64,000 bases of DNA from Thiosymbion sp942492625 (GTDB lineage: Bacteria; Pseudomonadota; Gammaproteobacteria; Chromatiales; Chromatiaceae): positions 81,480 to 145,479 of the forward strand of contig CALOFM010000039.1 of assembly GCA_942492625.1 (NCBI GenBank), in the 5' to 3' direction. Below, one piece after another: positions 1 to 8,851 of the stretch (position 1 is the first letter of the stretch; each line of letters starts with the position of its first letter). Position numbers and translations under genes: made by a program. The notes beneath the pieces were generated by a model. The model saw only the letters and a list, made by a program, of their open reading frames with translations, was not told where the DNA came from and ran no database searches.

Positions 1-270
1 GTCCCGGTGCATCTGCGAAACGCTCCCACCCGCCTTATGAAGGAGCTGGGATACGGCAAGCGTTACCGCTATGCGCACGACGAGCCGGACGGATACGCCG
101 CAGGTGAGGACTACTTTCCCGAGGGGTTGCACCGACCGCGTTACTACTTGCCCGTGGAACGCGGGTTGGAGATCCGCATCCGTGAGAAGCTGGCGCGCCT
201 GCAAGAGCTCGACCGTGCCGCGGGGGCTTCGGGATCGGATCGCATTGACCGAAAAAGCGCGGAGGATTGA
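1..270 (+). CDS. rarA: Replication-associated recombination protein A, C-terminal end (5' partial)
   Basis: The reading frame is open from the first base of the window, so the gene begins outside it and only the last 89 residues are seen. These match the C-terminal tail of the RarA/MgsA AAA+ ATPase family: the stretch HLRNAPTRLMKELGYGKRYRYAHD followed by YFPEG and a RYYLPVERGLE block is typical of this family. RarA acts at stalled replication forks. The ATPase core lies upstream and cannot be checked. A spacer of about 230 bases without recognisable genes follows. Identification is good because this tail is strongly conserved; the length of the full protein is unknown. Confidence 0.85.
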   Translation, partial: VPVHLRNAPTRLMKELGYGKRYRYAHDEPDGYAAGEDYFPEGLHRPRYYLPVERGLEIRIREKLARLQELDRAAGASGSDRIDRKSAED

Positions 271-500
271 TTCCATGTTGCGTTTCGAGTAGCCCGCGAC
301 CTGGCATCGAAGGCGGTTGAGCTGACCGATTCTCGGAAGCTCACTCGGTCGGGATTTCGTGATTGCCCGTGGCGGTTGTGGACGAGATGGTACGATGTGG
401 TGCGCAGACTCGCCTGTACGTCAGAATGCATCTGTGTGGAAAATCGAACTTGAATGGCGTTATAATTCCATAAGTTATTGGAAGAAATGAGCCTGTACCC

Positions 501-1076
501 ATGCCCAGAGTGACAGCACTTCTGATCTTTCTTGGTGTCGCCGTTGGCGTAAATACCACTGTTAGCGCCATGTCCTTCATGCCGGATTTCCTGTCCAAGC
601 AGGGCAGGGAGGTCACCGCAGCCGAGAAGCGGAAATACAGCCGGCTCTTCGCCGACAAAGTCGTGGTGAAGAAGTCCGAACGCAAGCTGTATCTGGTCAA
701 AAAGGACAAGCACTTCCGGACGTACAACATCTCGCTCGGCTTCCGGCCGGACGGCCACAAACAACGCCAGGGGGATGGGCGCACGCCTGAGGGACGTTAC
801 TACATCGACTGGCGCAATCCTGGAAGCAAGTTTCGCAAGGCGCTCCACGTCTCCTACCCGAACTACCGGGACAAGCTCCATGCCACGAGAAAGGGAGTCG
901 ATCCGGGCGGCATGATCATGGTTCACGGGCAACCGAACGGCGCTCGAAACAGTGCGTTGCGTCGGGCCGTCAGCAAAGAGGATTGGACGCAGGGCTGCAT
1001 AGCCGTGTCAAACCTGGCCATCGACGAGATTTGGAGCTACATCCCCGACGGCACGCCAATCGAGATTCTCCCCTAA
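501..1076 (+). CDS. L,D-transpeptidase (YkuD domain), exported
   Basis: A 191-residue protein with a hydrophobic N-terminus (residues 1-23) that looks like a signal peptide. The rest is a YkuD/L,D-transpeptidase domain. The active-site signature is present: HGQPNG around residue 140 and, about 20 residues later, DWTQGCIAVSN, which supplies the catalytic Cys in the S/T-x-G-C context. Such enzymes form 3-3 cross-links in peptidoglycan or attach proteins to it in the periplasm. The ORF ends four bases inside the convergent GNAT gene. There is no LysM or peptidoglycan-binding domain, so it is a short single-domain member, like the YafK group. The exact substrate cannot be told from sequence. Confidence 0.85.
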   Translation: MPRVTALLIFLGVAVGVNTTVSAMSFMPDFLSKQGREVTAAEKRKYSRLFADKVVVKKSERKLYLVKKDKHFRTYNISLGFRPDGHKQRQGDGRTPEGRYYIDWRNPGSKFRKALHVSYPNYRDKLHATRKGVDPGGMIMVHGQPNGARNSALRRAVSKEDWTQGCIAVSNLAIDEIWSYIPDGTPIEILP

Positions 1077-1825
1077 TGGGCGAGCCCTTCGATTGACGAC
1101 AGGGGTTTGGTGATACACAACACCTCGACAGGGAAGTCGACGTGATTCCCGAAAATCTCTGTCGGCCTCGCGTCATAAATCGTCCAACCGCGCTCCTCGA
1201 AGTACTCCTGCGATTTTTGATCGTAAGCCATCACTTCCGCCCAGATGAGTTCGAAATCGGCTCGTACCGCGTCGTTCGTGAAGCGTTGCAATAGCTTGGT
1301 ACCGAGTCCCTGACCACGGAAATCCTTGTTGACCTGATAATGCCAGTGCACGCCGGTTTGCGGGTGGCTCGGGCGTTCGCGTTCTCCTTTGAAGATTACA
1401 TGAGCGGCGAACAGCCGGCTGGATTGATCGAAGAAAGTCCAGGGCATGGTTAGCGAAACGGCCAGGGATATGACCTGCTTGCGCACCCAATTGTATTGGG
1501 CTTTCTCGAACTGCTGTCCGCCCGTCGATCCCGTGAGGTACCCGATCAGGCGCCCGGTGGGCTTGTGAATAGCGACGTGGATATTCTCGGGCTCGTGTCG
1601 TATGTAAGGGCTGAGGACGACATCGCAGAACCATTGTTTGGAGGGGCAAATGGCGTCGATCGGCTGGCCCAGGAAGGCGTTGTTGAACACCAGATCGCGC
1701 ATCTGCCCTTCATCATCCCCGTCGGGACGGAAGTTGCGAAATAGTATCTCTTCAGAATCCGACAACTCGGAGTTTTGCTCGGTCTTAACCCTTAGCGTTT
1801 TATCCGCAGCTAAATTCGAATACAT
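1073..1825 (-). CDS. GNAT-family N-acetyltransferase
   Basis: A 250-residue protein whose C-terminal half carries the acetyl-CoA binding motif of the GNAT fold: VNKDFRGQGLGTKLLQRF (R/Q-x-x-G-x-G/A type) near residues 170-185. It is followed by a beta-strand/helix block ending in FEERGW, the usual end of motif B. The start is an ATG preceded by AGGAG at good spacing. The N-terminal 50 residues are polar and not conserved in the fold. It lies 12 bases downstream of a small gene on the same strand, so the two are probably co-transcribed. The acceptor substrate is unknown. Confidence 0.75.
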   Translation of the reverse strand: MYSNLAADKTLRVKTEQNSELSDSEEILFRNFRPDGDDEGQMRDLVFNNAFLGQPIDAICPSKQWFCDVVLSPYIRHEPENIHVAIHKPTGRLIGYLTGSTGGQQFEKAQYNWVRKQVISLAVSLTMPWTFFDQSSRLFAAHVIFKGERERPSHPQTGVHWHYQVNKDFRGQGLGTKLLQRFTNDAVRADFELIWAEVMAYDQKSQEYFEERGWTIYDARPTEIFGNHVDFPVEVLCITKPLSSIEGLAH

Positions 1826-1837
1826 ATTGAACTACTC

Positions 1838-2059
1838 CTAAGCAGCTTTTGCCTGTTGCGTGCTATCCGCGGTTGCGTTGAGGTAGGTCGCCGCAAGCGC
1901 TTCGGCGACCGCCGCGCCTCTCTCCCGCAGAACGTGGATAAGCAACGCACTTAGGGAGGTCCGGTCTAACACCAAGAGCAGCTCCCCTGCGGATTCCGTA
2001 TCGCCGGCATCAAGAAGTGGGTCTATCTGCTCAAGGACTTCCTGGGTGATCTCCAACAT
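1838..2059 (-). CDS. Small protein of unknown function, first gene of a two-gene unit with the GNAT enzyme
   Basis: A 73-residue, acidic, Leu/Ala-rich, probably all-helical protein (MLEITQEVLEQIDPLLDAG...). A longer frame extends upstream, but an ATG preceded by a strong AGAGGAGG ribosome binding site fixes this start. It lies 12 bases before the GNAT gene. I do not recognise a family. Its helical repeat-like text loosely recalls helical adaptor domains, which is not enough for a call. Coupling to the acetyltransferase suggests a partner or substrate role; that is inference. Confidence 0.55.
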   Translation of the reverse strand: MLEITQEVLEQIDPLLDAGDTESAGELLLVLDRTSLSALLIHVLRERGAAVAEALAATYLNATADSTQQAKAA

Positions 2060-2501
2060 TGAGGCGCCTCCTCTTTTAAAGTTGGGTTCAACAATACCGT
2101 TTTTCACATACGGTAAATGTGCGCTGCAGCAAATTTTTGGGGTTACAGGGCTCTTGGAGCTTTTTTCGGCAGCGCCCTCTGGACTGTCTCGCGTTGAAGT
2201 CGAGACGGCAGGAAACGCGCCGGCGCGGGGAAGCTGGGAGAGTGATTCGATTGAGCCGGTTCGGGTTATAAAGACCCAACACATGATCGTCGCTCACCCT
2301 CAGGCGAAGGATCGGCGGAATGACGATCGTCAACCTGAGTTTGTATATGGAAATTATAAGGTGAATTCTAAGTTGTTTCCACAACTATCTAATCTTGTGA
2401 AAAATTGCTGGCTGGTTTTCCTGGTTTCGTGCCCGCTGCCTCGGTTGCTGCGCTGCGCAGGTTCCGAGAGATGGGGCAGGTTGGCGGGCAACGTCGAAGG
2501 C
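2060..2501. other. Intergenic stretch without recognised genes
   Basis: About 440 bases between the start of the small gene and the end of srkA. The stretch is more AT-rich than its surroundings in the middle. The frames that cross it have no family resemblance. It must hold the promoter of the leftward small protein/GNAT unit, but I could not single out a convincing -35/-10 pair. Confidence 0.4.
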
Positions 2502-3488
2502 TCAAACCACCCACAGCGGCCCTTCCTCCATGGCCGCGATCTGCTCTCTTAGCTCCAGGATGCGGTCCTGCCAATAGCGTTGGGTGTCGAACCAGGTGAA
2601 GGCGGCGGGGAAGGCGGGGTCGTTCCAGCGGCGGGCGATCCATGCGGAGTAATGGAGCAGGCGTAGGGTGCGCAGCGCCTCCACCAGGTGCAGCTCGCGC
2701 CGATCCAAAACGCGGAAGTCCTCATAGCCCGTCAGGATGTGGCCGAGTTGCGCGACCATCTCGGTGCGCTCCCCGGACAGCAGCATCCAGAGGTCCTGTA
2801 TCGCAGGACCCATGCGGGTGTCGTCGAAGTCCACAAAGTGAGGCCCCTCATCGGTCCAGAGCATGTTGCCCACGTGGCAGTCCCCGTGCAGGCGCAACCG
2901 CCGGATCTCTCCGGCTCGTTCGAAGCAATGGCGGACGCCGGTGAGGGCGTGCTCGGAGACGCTGCGGTAAGCGGCCTCCAAGTCCATCGGAATCCAGCCG
3001 TTGGTGAGCAGGTACTCGCGGGGCTCCTCGCCGAAGCTGGCGATGCTCAGGGTGGGGCGTTGCTGGAAGGACAGCGTCTCCCCGACGGCGTGGATGCGCC
3101 CGATGAAGCGCCCTATCCACTCCAGCACGTGCGGGTCACTCAGCTCGGGGGCCCGTCCGCCGCGGCGCGGTGTCACGGAGAAACGGAAGCCCTCGTAGTC
3201 GTGCAGGGTGCCACCGGCGATGCATGCGGGAGGTACCGCCGGGATCTCTCGATTCGCCAGCTCCCGGGTGAAGCTGTGCTCCTCCAGGATCGCGGCATCC
3301 GACCAGCGAGCGGGTCGGTAGAACTTGAGGATTACCGGAGCGCCTTCGTCGAGCCCCACTTGGTAGACTCGGTTCTCGTAGCTGTTCAGTGCCAGCAGGC
3401 GCCCGTCGGTCGCCAGTCCAAGGCTCTCCGTCGCATCCAGAACCAGGTCCGGCGAGAGGCTCGCGAATGGGGTTTCGTCATCGATCAT
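2502..3488 (-). CDS. srkA: Stress-response serine/threonine protein kinase SrkA (YihE/RdoA)
   Basis: A 328-residue protein of the aminoglycoside-phosphotransferase-like kinase fold. Visible landmarks are the N-terminal LNSYENRVYQVG nucleotide-binding loop, the lysine in VILKFYRP, the catalytic loop LHGDCHVGNML and the metal-binding HFVDFDD. These match SrkA, a cytosolic Ser/Thr kinase that in E. coli counters MazEF-driven death and helps with envelope and oxidative stress. Length is as expected. No dsbA gene follows, unlike the enterobacterial arrangement. The start ATG opens the conserved protein well. Confidence 0.88.
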   Translation of the reverse strand: MIDDETPFASLSPDLVLDATESLGLATDGRLLALNSYENRVYQVGLDEGAPVILKFYRPARWSDAAILEEHSFTRELANREIPAVPPACIAGGTLHDYEGFRFSVTPRRGGRAPELSDPHVLEWIGRFIGRIHAVGETLSFQQRPTLSIASFGEEPREYLLTNGWIPMDLEAAYRSVSEHALTGVRHCFERAGEIRRLRLHGDCHVGNMLWTDEGPHFVDFDDTRMGPAIQDLWMLLSGERTEMVAQLGHILTGYEDFRVLDRRELHLVEALRTLRLLHYSAWIARRWNDPAFPAAFTWFDTQRYWQDRILELREQIAAMEEGPLWVV

Positions 3489-3565
3489 GGGGCCATTCTA
3501 ACGAGAACGGCGCGACAGCACCCTCGACGAGAGCGCACTGCGGAACCAGAGGGTCCGCGGGGCGC

Positions 3566-5395
3566 TTATTCCGCATCGGCCCGCAGTCGGGCGCTCAGCG
3601 CCAGGAGCAGCAACTCGCCATCTGAGAGCTTGGACCGCTCGTCGATAACTTGGCGCAGCAGTGCGGGCTTATCCGTGATGATGTTGTTGACTCCGCGCTC
3701 GATCATGCGGTCCATGGATGCCTTGTCGTTGACGGTCCAGACGTGGGTGTCCAGCCCCGCGCTCCGATTGCGCCGCACCTGCTCGGGTGTGGCGACGCCG
3801 GCATTGATGCTCAGAAAATCCACATCCAGCTTCACGTAATCGCCGATGGAGACGGTGACAATTTGTCCGATCTCTATATCCGGCGCCACCTCGCGCGTCC
3901 GCTCCAGGCCGGCGTTGTGCAGTGACGTGATGACGCATGCCTCGACGAAACCGTTCGCGCGAACCATCTCTGCGGTGCGCTCGGCAAGGCGGACGTCGTG
4001 GCCGTTGTACTTGAGCTCGATGTTCAGCCGCAGGTGTCCGCGGACAAGGTCGATGGCCTGCTGTAGAGTGGGGATGGGCTCGCCGGCGAATTCAGGGGAG
4101 AACCAGCTCCCCGCGTCCAAGTTCTTGATCTGTTGGTACTCGACCTCCCAAATCTTGGCGTTGACGCCGGCAACGCGCATCAGGTCGGTGTCATGGAGCA
4201 GCACCAGAGTCCCGTCCGACGTCTCCTGAACGTCGATCTCGGCGAAATCTGCACCGTCCTCGATGGCTTGGCGGATGGCGCTCAGGCTGTTCTCCGGAGC
4301 CTTCAGGGAACTGCCTCGGTGGGCGGTGATCTTTACGTCCCGGCTGATGGACAAATTGCTCACGGCGTTGCCGACGATCAGTACAGAGATGCCGGCGGCT
4401 ACCAGCAGGATCGTCGTTACCGTCAGCTTACCGATCTTCCGCGTCGGCGCTGCCTCATCCGCCGTTGACGCCTCTGTCGGGAACCGTCCCCCGAGCTCCT
4501 GGTACAGGTGGATGACGATAAAGCTGTAGCCGGCGAAGGCGACGAAGGACAGGGCGGCTCCGGCGACGGTCAGCACCCCGATCGAGAGCGCCGTCATCAC
4601 GATCAGCGTGCTCACGCTGTCGAAGAGGGAGAGCAGCAAGCCGATGCCCTGATCGAGCATCAGCATCACTGCCGAGGAAACCAGGATCGCTGCTGCAATC
4701 CAACCGAGGATCAGAACGGCGGCGTGCTTTTTGTCCCCGCGCATGAGGTCACTGCTGCGGATCAGGGCCGATCGGTAGGTCAGGCCTTCGTAAAGGCATA
4801 AGGGCACCGCCAGGGCCCAGCGGACGAGCAGAACACTGAAGACAACGAGTGCCGCGGTCGCCAGCAGGACACCGATGACGACGGCGCCCCAGAAAGCGGG
4901 CGGGCGCTCCGTGAGGTACCAGTTGATGTCGTGCTCCGAGAGCAGGGCTAGATAGGCTCCGCCGCCGACGGCCACTAAGGGTAGGAGCCAGAGCATCAGG
5001 ATACCGACCTGGGTGGCGGCCACCGTGAGCAGGCGGGGCAGGGCGGAGACGATCAGCCGGAGCGCGCTTAGCCATCCCTCGTGCTCTGCGCGCGTCGTCT
5101 TTGCCGTTATGTGCATCAGGCCGGCCTCTTCGGCGAACAGCGACGTCAGGCTGAAGGTTCCCGCAACGAATAGAAACAACAGTCCCCACGGAGAGATCAG
5201 AAAGCCTGCGATGTCCGCGTTCGTGACCGAGAGGCGGCCGCTGGTGGCGATAATGCGCTCCAGGGCGAGAACGGTCAGCGGTGTCATCACCAGCAGACCG
5301 AAGACCTTGAATAGCAGGTCGTAGAGCACGAGCGGCTCGATCGCTCGGCGAACAATCCTGGCGGACTGATGCCAGACTGCGGTCATTCGGCTCAT
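3566..5395 (-). CDS. Membrane glycerophosphodiester phosphodiesterase (GDPD with N-terminal membrane domain)
   Basis: A 609-residue protein in two parts. Residues 1 to about 330 contain roughly seven to eight hydrophobic segments, matching the glycerophosphoryl diester phosphodiesterase membrane domain. A further segment near 325-345 leads into a C-terminal GDPD TIM barrel, with the signature ITAHRGSSLKAPENS, catalytic HRG...E, then AEIDVQETSDG and the LLHDTDL histidine, ending in HVWTVND. It hydrolyses glycerophosphodiesters to glycerol-3-phosphate and an alcohol. The GDPD domain probably faces the outside. I set the start at the second ATG of the frame because GAGGT precedes it; the longer frame adds 24 unlikely residues. 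Confidence 0.85.
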   Translation of the reverse strand: MSRMTAVWHQSARIVRRAIEPLVLYDLLFKVFGLLVMTPLTVLALERIIATSGRLSVTNADIAGFLISPWGLLFLFVAGTFSLTSLFAEEAGLMHITAKTTRAEHEGWLSALRLIVSALPRLLTVAATQVGILMLWLLPLVAVGGGAYLALLSEHDINWYLTERPPAFWGAVVIGVLLATAALVVFSVLLVRWALAVPLCLYEGLTYRSALIRSSDLMRGDKKHAAVLILGWIAAAILVSSAVMLMLDQGIGLLLSLFDSVSTLIVMTALSIGVLTVAGAALSFVAFAGYSFIVIHLYQELGGRFPTEASTADEAAPTRKIGKLTVTTILLVAAGISVLIVGNAVSNLSISRDVKITAHRGSSLKAPENSLSAIRQAIEDGADFAEIDVQETSDGTLVLLHDTDLMRVAGVNAKIWEVEYQQIKNLDAGSWFSPEFAGEPIPTLQQAIDLVRGHLRLNIELKYNGHDVRLAERTAEMVRANGFVEACVITSLHNAGLERTREVAPDIEIGQIVTVSIGDYVKLDVDFLSINAGVATPEQVRRNRSAGLDTHVWTVNDKASMDRMIERGVNNIITDKPALLRQVIDERSKLSDGELLLLALSARLRADAE

Positions 5396-5515
5396 TTGGT
5401 GACCTCGCTTTTTGGTGGGTGATCCTGAAAACGGGGACGAGCCGCTTATGAGCGCAAATTTACGCAATTGCTATCAGGAGCGGTATCGCGGCGAGCAGCA
5501 GGGTCGCTTTCTCCA

Positions 5516-7543
5516 TCAGAGGTCGTCTACCCAATGGCGGTTCTCCACCGGCGCGGGCTCCCAACTAGGTCGCAAGTCTCCCTCGTCTTCCGTTTGCGTG
5601 CCCGGTACCCAGTCCCGCCGCCAATCTTGCCCCGAGCCTGCTTCGGGAGACTGCCCTGGTTGCTGGCGCCATTCCGCACGCCAGCCCATATTTGGTATCT
5701 GTTCCGGTCCGCGTACCCACTCCTGGCCCCAGTTTTCCTGCGGAGCCAGCGGCGGCGGGTCGACCGACTCCTGTCCCCAGTCACGGGAGAAGTCTTGTCG
5801 CCAATCCGCGGCGGATTCCTGTCGCCAGCTTCGTTGCGGATCAGGCTCTGGGTCTGATTGTCGCCCGGACCGAGGGTCATCTTCCCTGCGCCGGTCCTGG
5901 TCGGGCTCCAGGGCGTACTCCGGTGCCCCGGGCTGGACGAATTCCCGTCCGTCTGCTTGTTGCCGTTCTCGCTCTGCGGAGGGGTACGGCTGCCATTGCG
6001 TTTCCCCTCCTTGTTGCTGAATCCACTCCTCGTAGGGGCGCCAGTTCTCGCTAGGCTCTTCCCAACTTCCGAAAAGCATGGGCGTTTCCTCTCCGCCGCT
6101 TGCGATGAACTCTCGGCGGGCGCGTATCCGGTGGTTGCCACACCTGACCATCTGTTTGTTGGACTCCCAGGTGTAACACTCCGGCGGCGGTACGTACTTG
6201 GCCTCGAAGGCCGCCTCCAACTCGCGGAGGCTGCCATAAGATCCGGGCCCGGGAACGAGCGGCTTCAGGTCGGCGATGCGCCCCGGAGGACCGAACTGGA
6301 ATTGCCCCAGCGGACGATCGCCTTCCTGTAACCGCGAGCCGGATTCGGACAGCTCTATTCCCTCTAAACGTCTGGCCAGCAGGCCGGAGTCGCTGCCGCC
6401 CCCAAGCAACGACCAGGGCCAATCGGAGGGCGCTTCGGGAAGCTGCCCAAACCATTCGTAGGTGTTCCAGAGGAGGCCGGTGGCGAAAAGCATCCCGATG
6501 ATGTCGGCGATCTTTCGAAAGCGAATCCTCGGTCGCGGCAACCGCTTGCGCGGCGCCCGCCGCTCGTCAACCTGAACCGGCGGCGCTGAAAGCTCGATTC
6601 CGGCGTCCATGTTCCGCTCGTCCCGGATCAACGCGCTCAGCTGTGCCCCGGCGGTTGTTTCAGCATCCTCGGCAACATGGGGCAATGCGTCCGGGGTGAT
6701 CGGGACGGGGCCGAGACATGCGTCCGCCGACGGCGACGCGTCGGCTCGATTTGGTCGCTCCAGGATGTCGGTTTGCGGCTCTTGTCGCCGAAGTCCGCGC
6801 GCGATCCGGCCCGCACTTGCCGCGAGCGTAGATACTGGATTGCCCGGCGAGAAAGATGGGTCGTCTTGCGTGGCACGTGCCTCCAAACGGATGAGCTCCT
6901 TGAAGTGGCGTCCGTCGATGAGCTCTATGTTCTTGTCGGCGGCGAAATGTTTGGCTTCCGGCGTAAACTGTCCCGATGTGACGGCGAACCCGCCTTGCGC
7001 CCCTGTCGTTGTCACGCACTCGTGGAGATGGCGAACGGCGCCTGCGCCGGCCCTCCATGATCGCCAGTCCGTGCAATCGACCAGATAGAGCCGATTGTTC
7101 TTCGTCATCTCCAGCCCATTTCCGCTCTCGGACAAGCCTGTGCCCGGCGGTGCAATTTTGTAGCCTTGGCGACGGAATGCCTCGCCCACCAGAAGCTCGA
7201 AGTCCGGCCAGCGCAGGCCGCGGAGCATCGATCCCGACGTGTCCCGTGCCACGGATTCGCGCAAGTCGCCGCGTTTCCAGCGGTCGAAGCCGGAAATCGT
7301 TGCGCTTGCCAGGAAAACCAAGGGCAACAGGTACTGCCCGATCTGGGCCAGGAAAATAAAGATTCGGGCTAGGACGGTGGCTGCCATATCCACAACCCCC
7401 GATGGTGCCGGCATCTGCAGTATCGCGATGGGGTGCAGAAGCACATAAGTCGCCAGCGCGCACAGCAGACCGCCCCACCAAGGAAGGCGCGTGGCGAGAT
7501 CGGAAAGCTTTGCGGAGGCGCTCCGTGAGCGGGCGGGTCTCAA
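5516..7543 (-). CDS. Membrane protein with degenerate Mrr-like nuclease domain and Trp/Gln-rich tail
   Basis: A 675-residue protein that starts with TTG behind a clear GGAGG site. Two hydrophobic segments (about 20-45 and 52-84) precede a restriction-endonuclease-like Mrr_cat domain (about 105-225): GLRWPDFELLVGEAFRRQG, then LVDCTDW, then AVTSGQFTPEAKHFA and IELIDG. The usual catalytic triad D...(E/Q)-x-K is altered: the Q-x-K strand reads D-C-T and the preceding Asp appears to be Glu, so nuclease activity is doubtful. A third hydrophobic segment lies near 345-365. Residues from about 540 to the end are low-complexity, with repeated W-R/G-Q-E/D units. I know no characterised protein with this layout. 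It may be a DNA- or envelope-tethered binding protein; that is inference. Confidence 0.6.
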   Translation of the reverse strand: MRPARSRSASAKLSDLATRLPWWGGLLCALATYVLLHPIAILQMPAPSGVVDMAATVLARIFIFLAQIGQYLLPLVFLASATISGFDRWKRGDLRESVARDTSGSMLRGLRWPDFELLVGEAFRRQGYKIAPPGTGLSESGNGLEMTKNNRLYLVDCTDWRSWRAGAGAVRHLHECVTTTGAQGGFAVTSGQFTPEAKHFAADKNIELIDGRHFKELIRLEARATQDDPSFSPGNPVSTLAASAGRIARGLRRQEPQTDILERPNRADASPSADACLGPVPITPDALPHVAEDAETTAGAQLSALIRDERNMDAGIELSAPPVQVDERRAPRKRLPRPRIRFRKIADIIGMLFATGLLWNTYEWFGQLPEAPSDWPWSLLGGGSDSGLLARRLEGIELSESGSRLQEGDRPLGQFQFGPPGRIADLKPLVPGPGSYGSLRELEAAFEAKYVPPPECYTWESNKQMVRCGNHRIRARREFIASGGEETPMLFGSWEEPSENWRPYEEWIQQQGGETQWQPYPSAERERQQADGREFVQPGAPEYALEPDQDRRREDDPRSGRQSDPEPDPQRSWRQESAADWRQDFSRDWGQESVDPPPLAPQENWGQEWVRGPEQIPNMGWRAEWRQQPGQSPEAGSGQDWRRDWVPGTQTEDEGDLRPSWEPAPVENRHWVDDL

Positions 7544-7776
7544 AATGCCTCCAGGCTAAAAAAGTTCATTTTATTAGATGGTTATCGATGCACGCGCGGT
7601 TGATACGGTGCCGTTGCGGTCGAGCTTCGCTTGCCCGGCGCCGGATCCATCGATGACGCTGGGCACAGGGTAGTCGATGAATTCTATCCGTTACTTCGGA
7701 CTATTTCCGGCTCCATCCCTTGCGGCGGAAACGTTGAGTGAGCGCCGCAGTGGGTCGGTGAGGAAATACAAATAGG

Positions 7777-7805
7777 TTGACAAATCAGTATTGGAATACT
7801 ATTAA
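7777..7805 (+). promoter_or_regulatory. Sigma-70 type promoter with palindromic spacer
   Basis: TTGACA at 7777-7782 and TATTAA at 7800-7805 are separated by 17 bases. They lie about 50 bases upstream of the NlpC/P60 lipoprotein gene, in an otherwise AT-rich leader. The spacer contains a perfect palindrome, AGTATT-GG-AATACT (7787-7800), which could be an operator. The remainder of 7544-7852 shows no gene. Confidence 0.6.
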
Positions 7806-7852
7806 AAGAAAGTACAATAAGTTAGCCAATAAACTGAGGAAACTACTTTAAG

Positions 7853-8341
7853 ATGAAGCGCAACAATCTTCTGTCGTTGGGGCTTGGCTTGCTGGGACTC
7901 GGACTTCTGCTGCAAGGGTGCGCAGGCACAGGTGGTGGCAAGAGTGAGACGGTATCGGAGGACGACGGAGGGGCACGGAACAAAGTGGTTATGGCGGCGC
8001 TGTCTCAGATCGGCACCCGTTACAAATACGGCGCCGAGTCGCCGGGTAAGGCATTGGATTGCAGTGCGCTGACGCAACATGCGTACGGCGAAGCCGGGGT
8101 CCGGATCCCGCGGGTCTCGACGGACCAGCGTAGAGCCGCGACGCCGGTACATCCGGCGAAGGCGCAAGCCGGTGATCTGGTTTTCTTCAGGATCCGGCGT
8201 GGGCTGCATCATGTTGGTTTGATGGTGGACGATAAGCGGTTCGTCCATGCCTCCACTTCGAAAAAGCAGGTGCGCCTGTCAAGCATCAACGCCGACTATT
8301 GGCAGCGGCGTTTGATCGGAGCCGGAACCTATTTGAACTGA
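7853..8341 (+). CDS. NlpC/P60-family lipoprotein (cell-wall endopeptidase)
   Basis: A 162-residue protein with a lipoprotein signal: a hydrophobic run ending in LLLQGC, so Cys23 would be lipidated. The mature part is an NlpC/P60 domain with the catalytic Cys in DCSALTQHAYGEAG, the His in GLHHVGLMVDD and a third polar residue in FVHAST. These enzymes cut peptide stems of peptidoglycan. Length fits single-domain members such as Spr/MepS and NlpC. A good promoter lies just upstream and no operon partner is obvious. The next gene, HiPIP, has its own ribosome binding site about 100 bases downstream. Confidence 0.88.
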   Translation: MKRNNLLSLGLGLLGLGLLLQGCAGTGGGKSETVSEDDGGARNKVVMAALSQIGTRYKYGAESPGKALDCSALTQHAYGEAGVRIPRVSTDQRRAATPVHPAKAQAGDLVFFRIRRGLHHVGLMVDDKRFVHASTSKKQVRLSSINADYWQRRLIGAGTYLN

Positions 8342-8437
8342 CCGGCTCGCGTTTTGCGCATCAATGGTGCAAAATGCCGGCCGGCCTCCGAATCATGGTC
8401 GGTGGTCCCAATTTCACCCGTAAAGGAGAAGACAGCC

Positions 8438-8794
8438 ATGTCCGATAAGCAGATGAACAAGAGCCGTCGTGACGCCGTTAAGATGATGATGGGTGGCCTG
8501 GCCGCCGTTCCGCTGATGAACCTGGTGGGTATGGCAGCCGCTCAGGCGGAAGATCTGCCCCATGTTGACGAGGCGACCGATCCTACCGCGATCGCGCTCA
8601 AGTACAAGCATGACGCCGCAGCCGCTGATCGTGCCGGTGCCGCTCGTCCCGGCGCGCCGCCCGAGGAGCAGAACTGCGCAAACTGTCAGTTCGTGCAGGC
8701 TGCCGAGGGCGAGTGGCGCCCCTGTCAGCTCTTCCCCGGCAAGGCTGTCAATGCCGCCGGCTGGTGCGCTTCCTGGACGCTGAAGGCCGGCTGA
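8438..8794 (+). CDS. High-potential iron-sulfur protein (HiPIP), Tat-exported
   Basis: A 118-residue precursor. The start is set at the ATG after AAAGGAG; a longer frame adds 28 unsupported residues. The N-terminus has a twin-arginine signal (SRRDAVKMMMGG, hydrophobic run, AQA). The mature protein carries the four cysteines of a HiPIP cubane cluster: NCANCQF, RPCQLFPG and GWCASW. HiPIPs are periplasmic one-electron carriers. They are common in phototrophic and chemotrophic sulfur-oxidising gammaproteobacteria, where they feed reaction centres or terminal oxidases. The gene is followed at once by a strong terminator, so it is the end of its transcript. Confidence 0.93.
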   Translation: MSDKQMNKSRRDAVKMMMGGLAAVPLMNLVGMAAAQAEDLPHVDEATDPTAIALKYKHDAAAADRAGAARPGAPPEEQNCANCQFVQAAEGEWRPCQLFPGKAVNAAGWCASWTLKAG

Positions 8795-8824
8795 CCCAAG
8801 CGGGCTTTTCACGGGCTAGAGTAA

Positions 8825-8851
8825 AGCGGGGCTTCGGCCCCGCTTTTTTTT
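8825..8851 (+). terminator. Intrinsic terminator after the HiPIP gene
   Basis: A perfect 8-bp stem AGCGGGGC / GCCCCGCT closed by a TTCG tetraloop and followed by a run of eight T. It lies 30 bases after the HiPIP stop codon. Confidence 0.93.

Noticed and set aside
2688..3839. 383-codon plus-strand frame across srkA and the GDPD gene
   Set aside because: Runs antisense through two conserved genes and has no recognisable domain.
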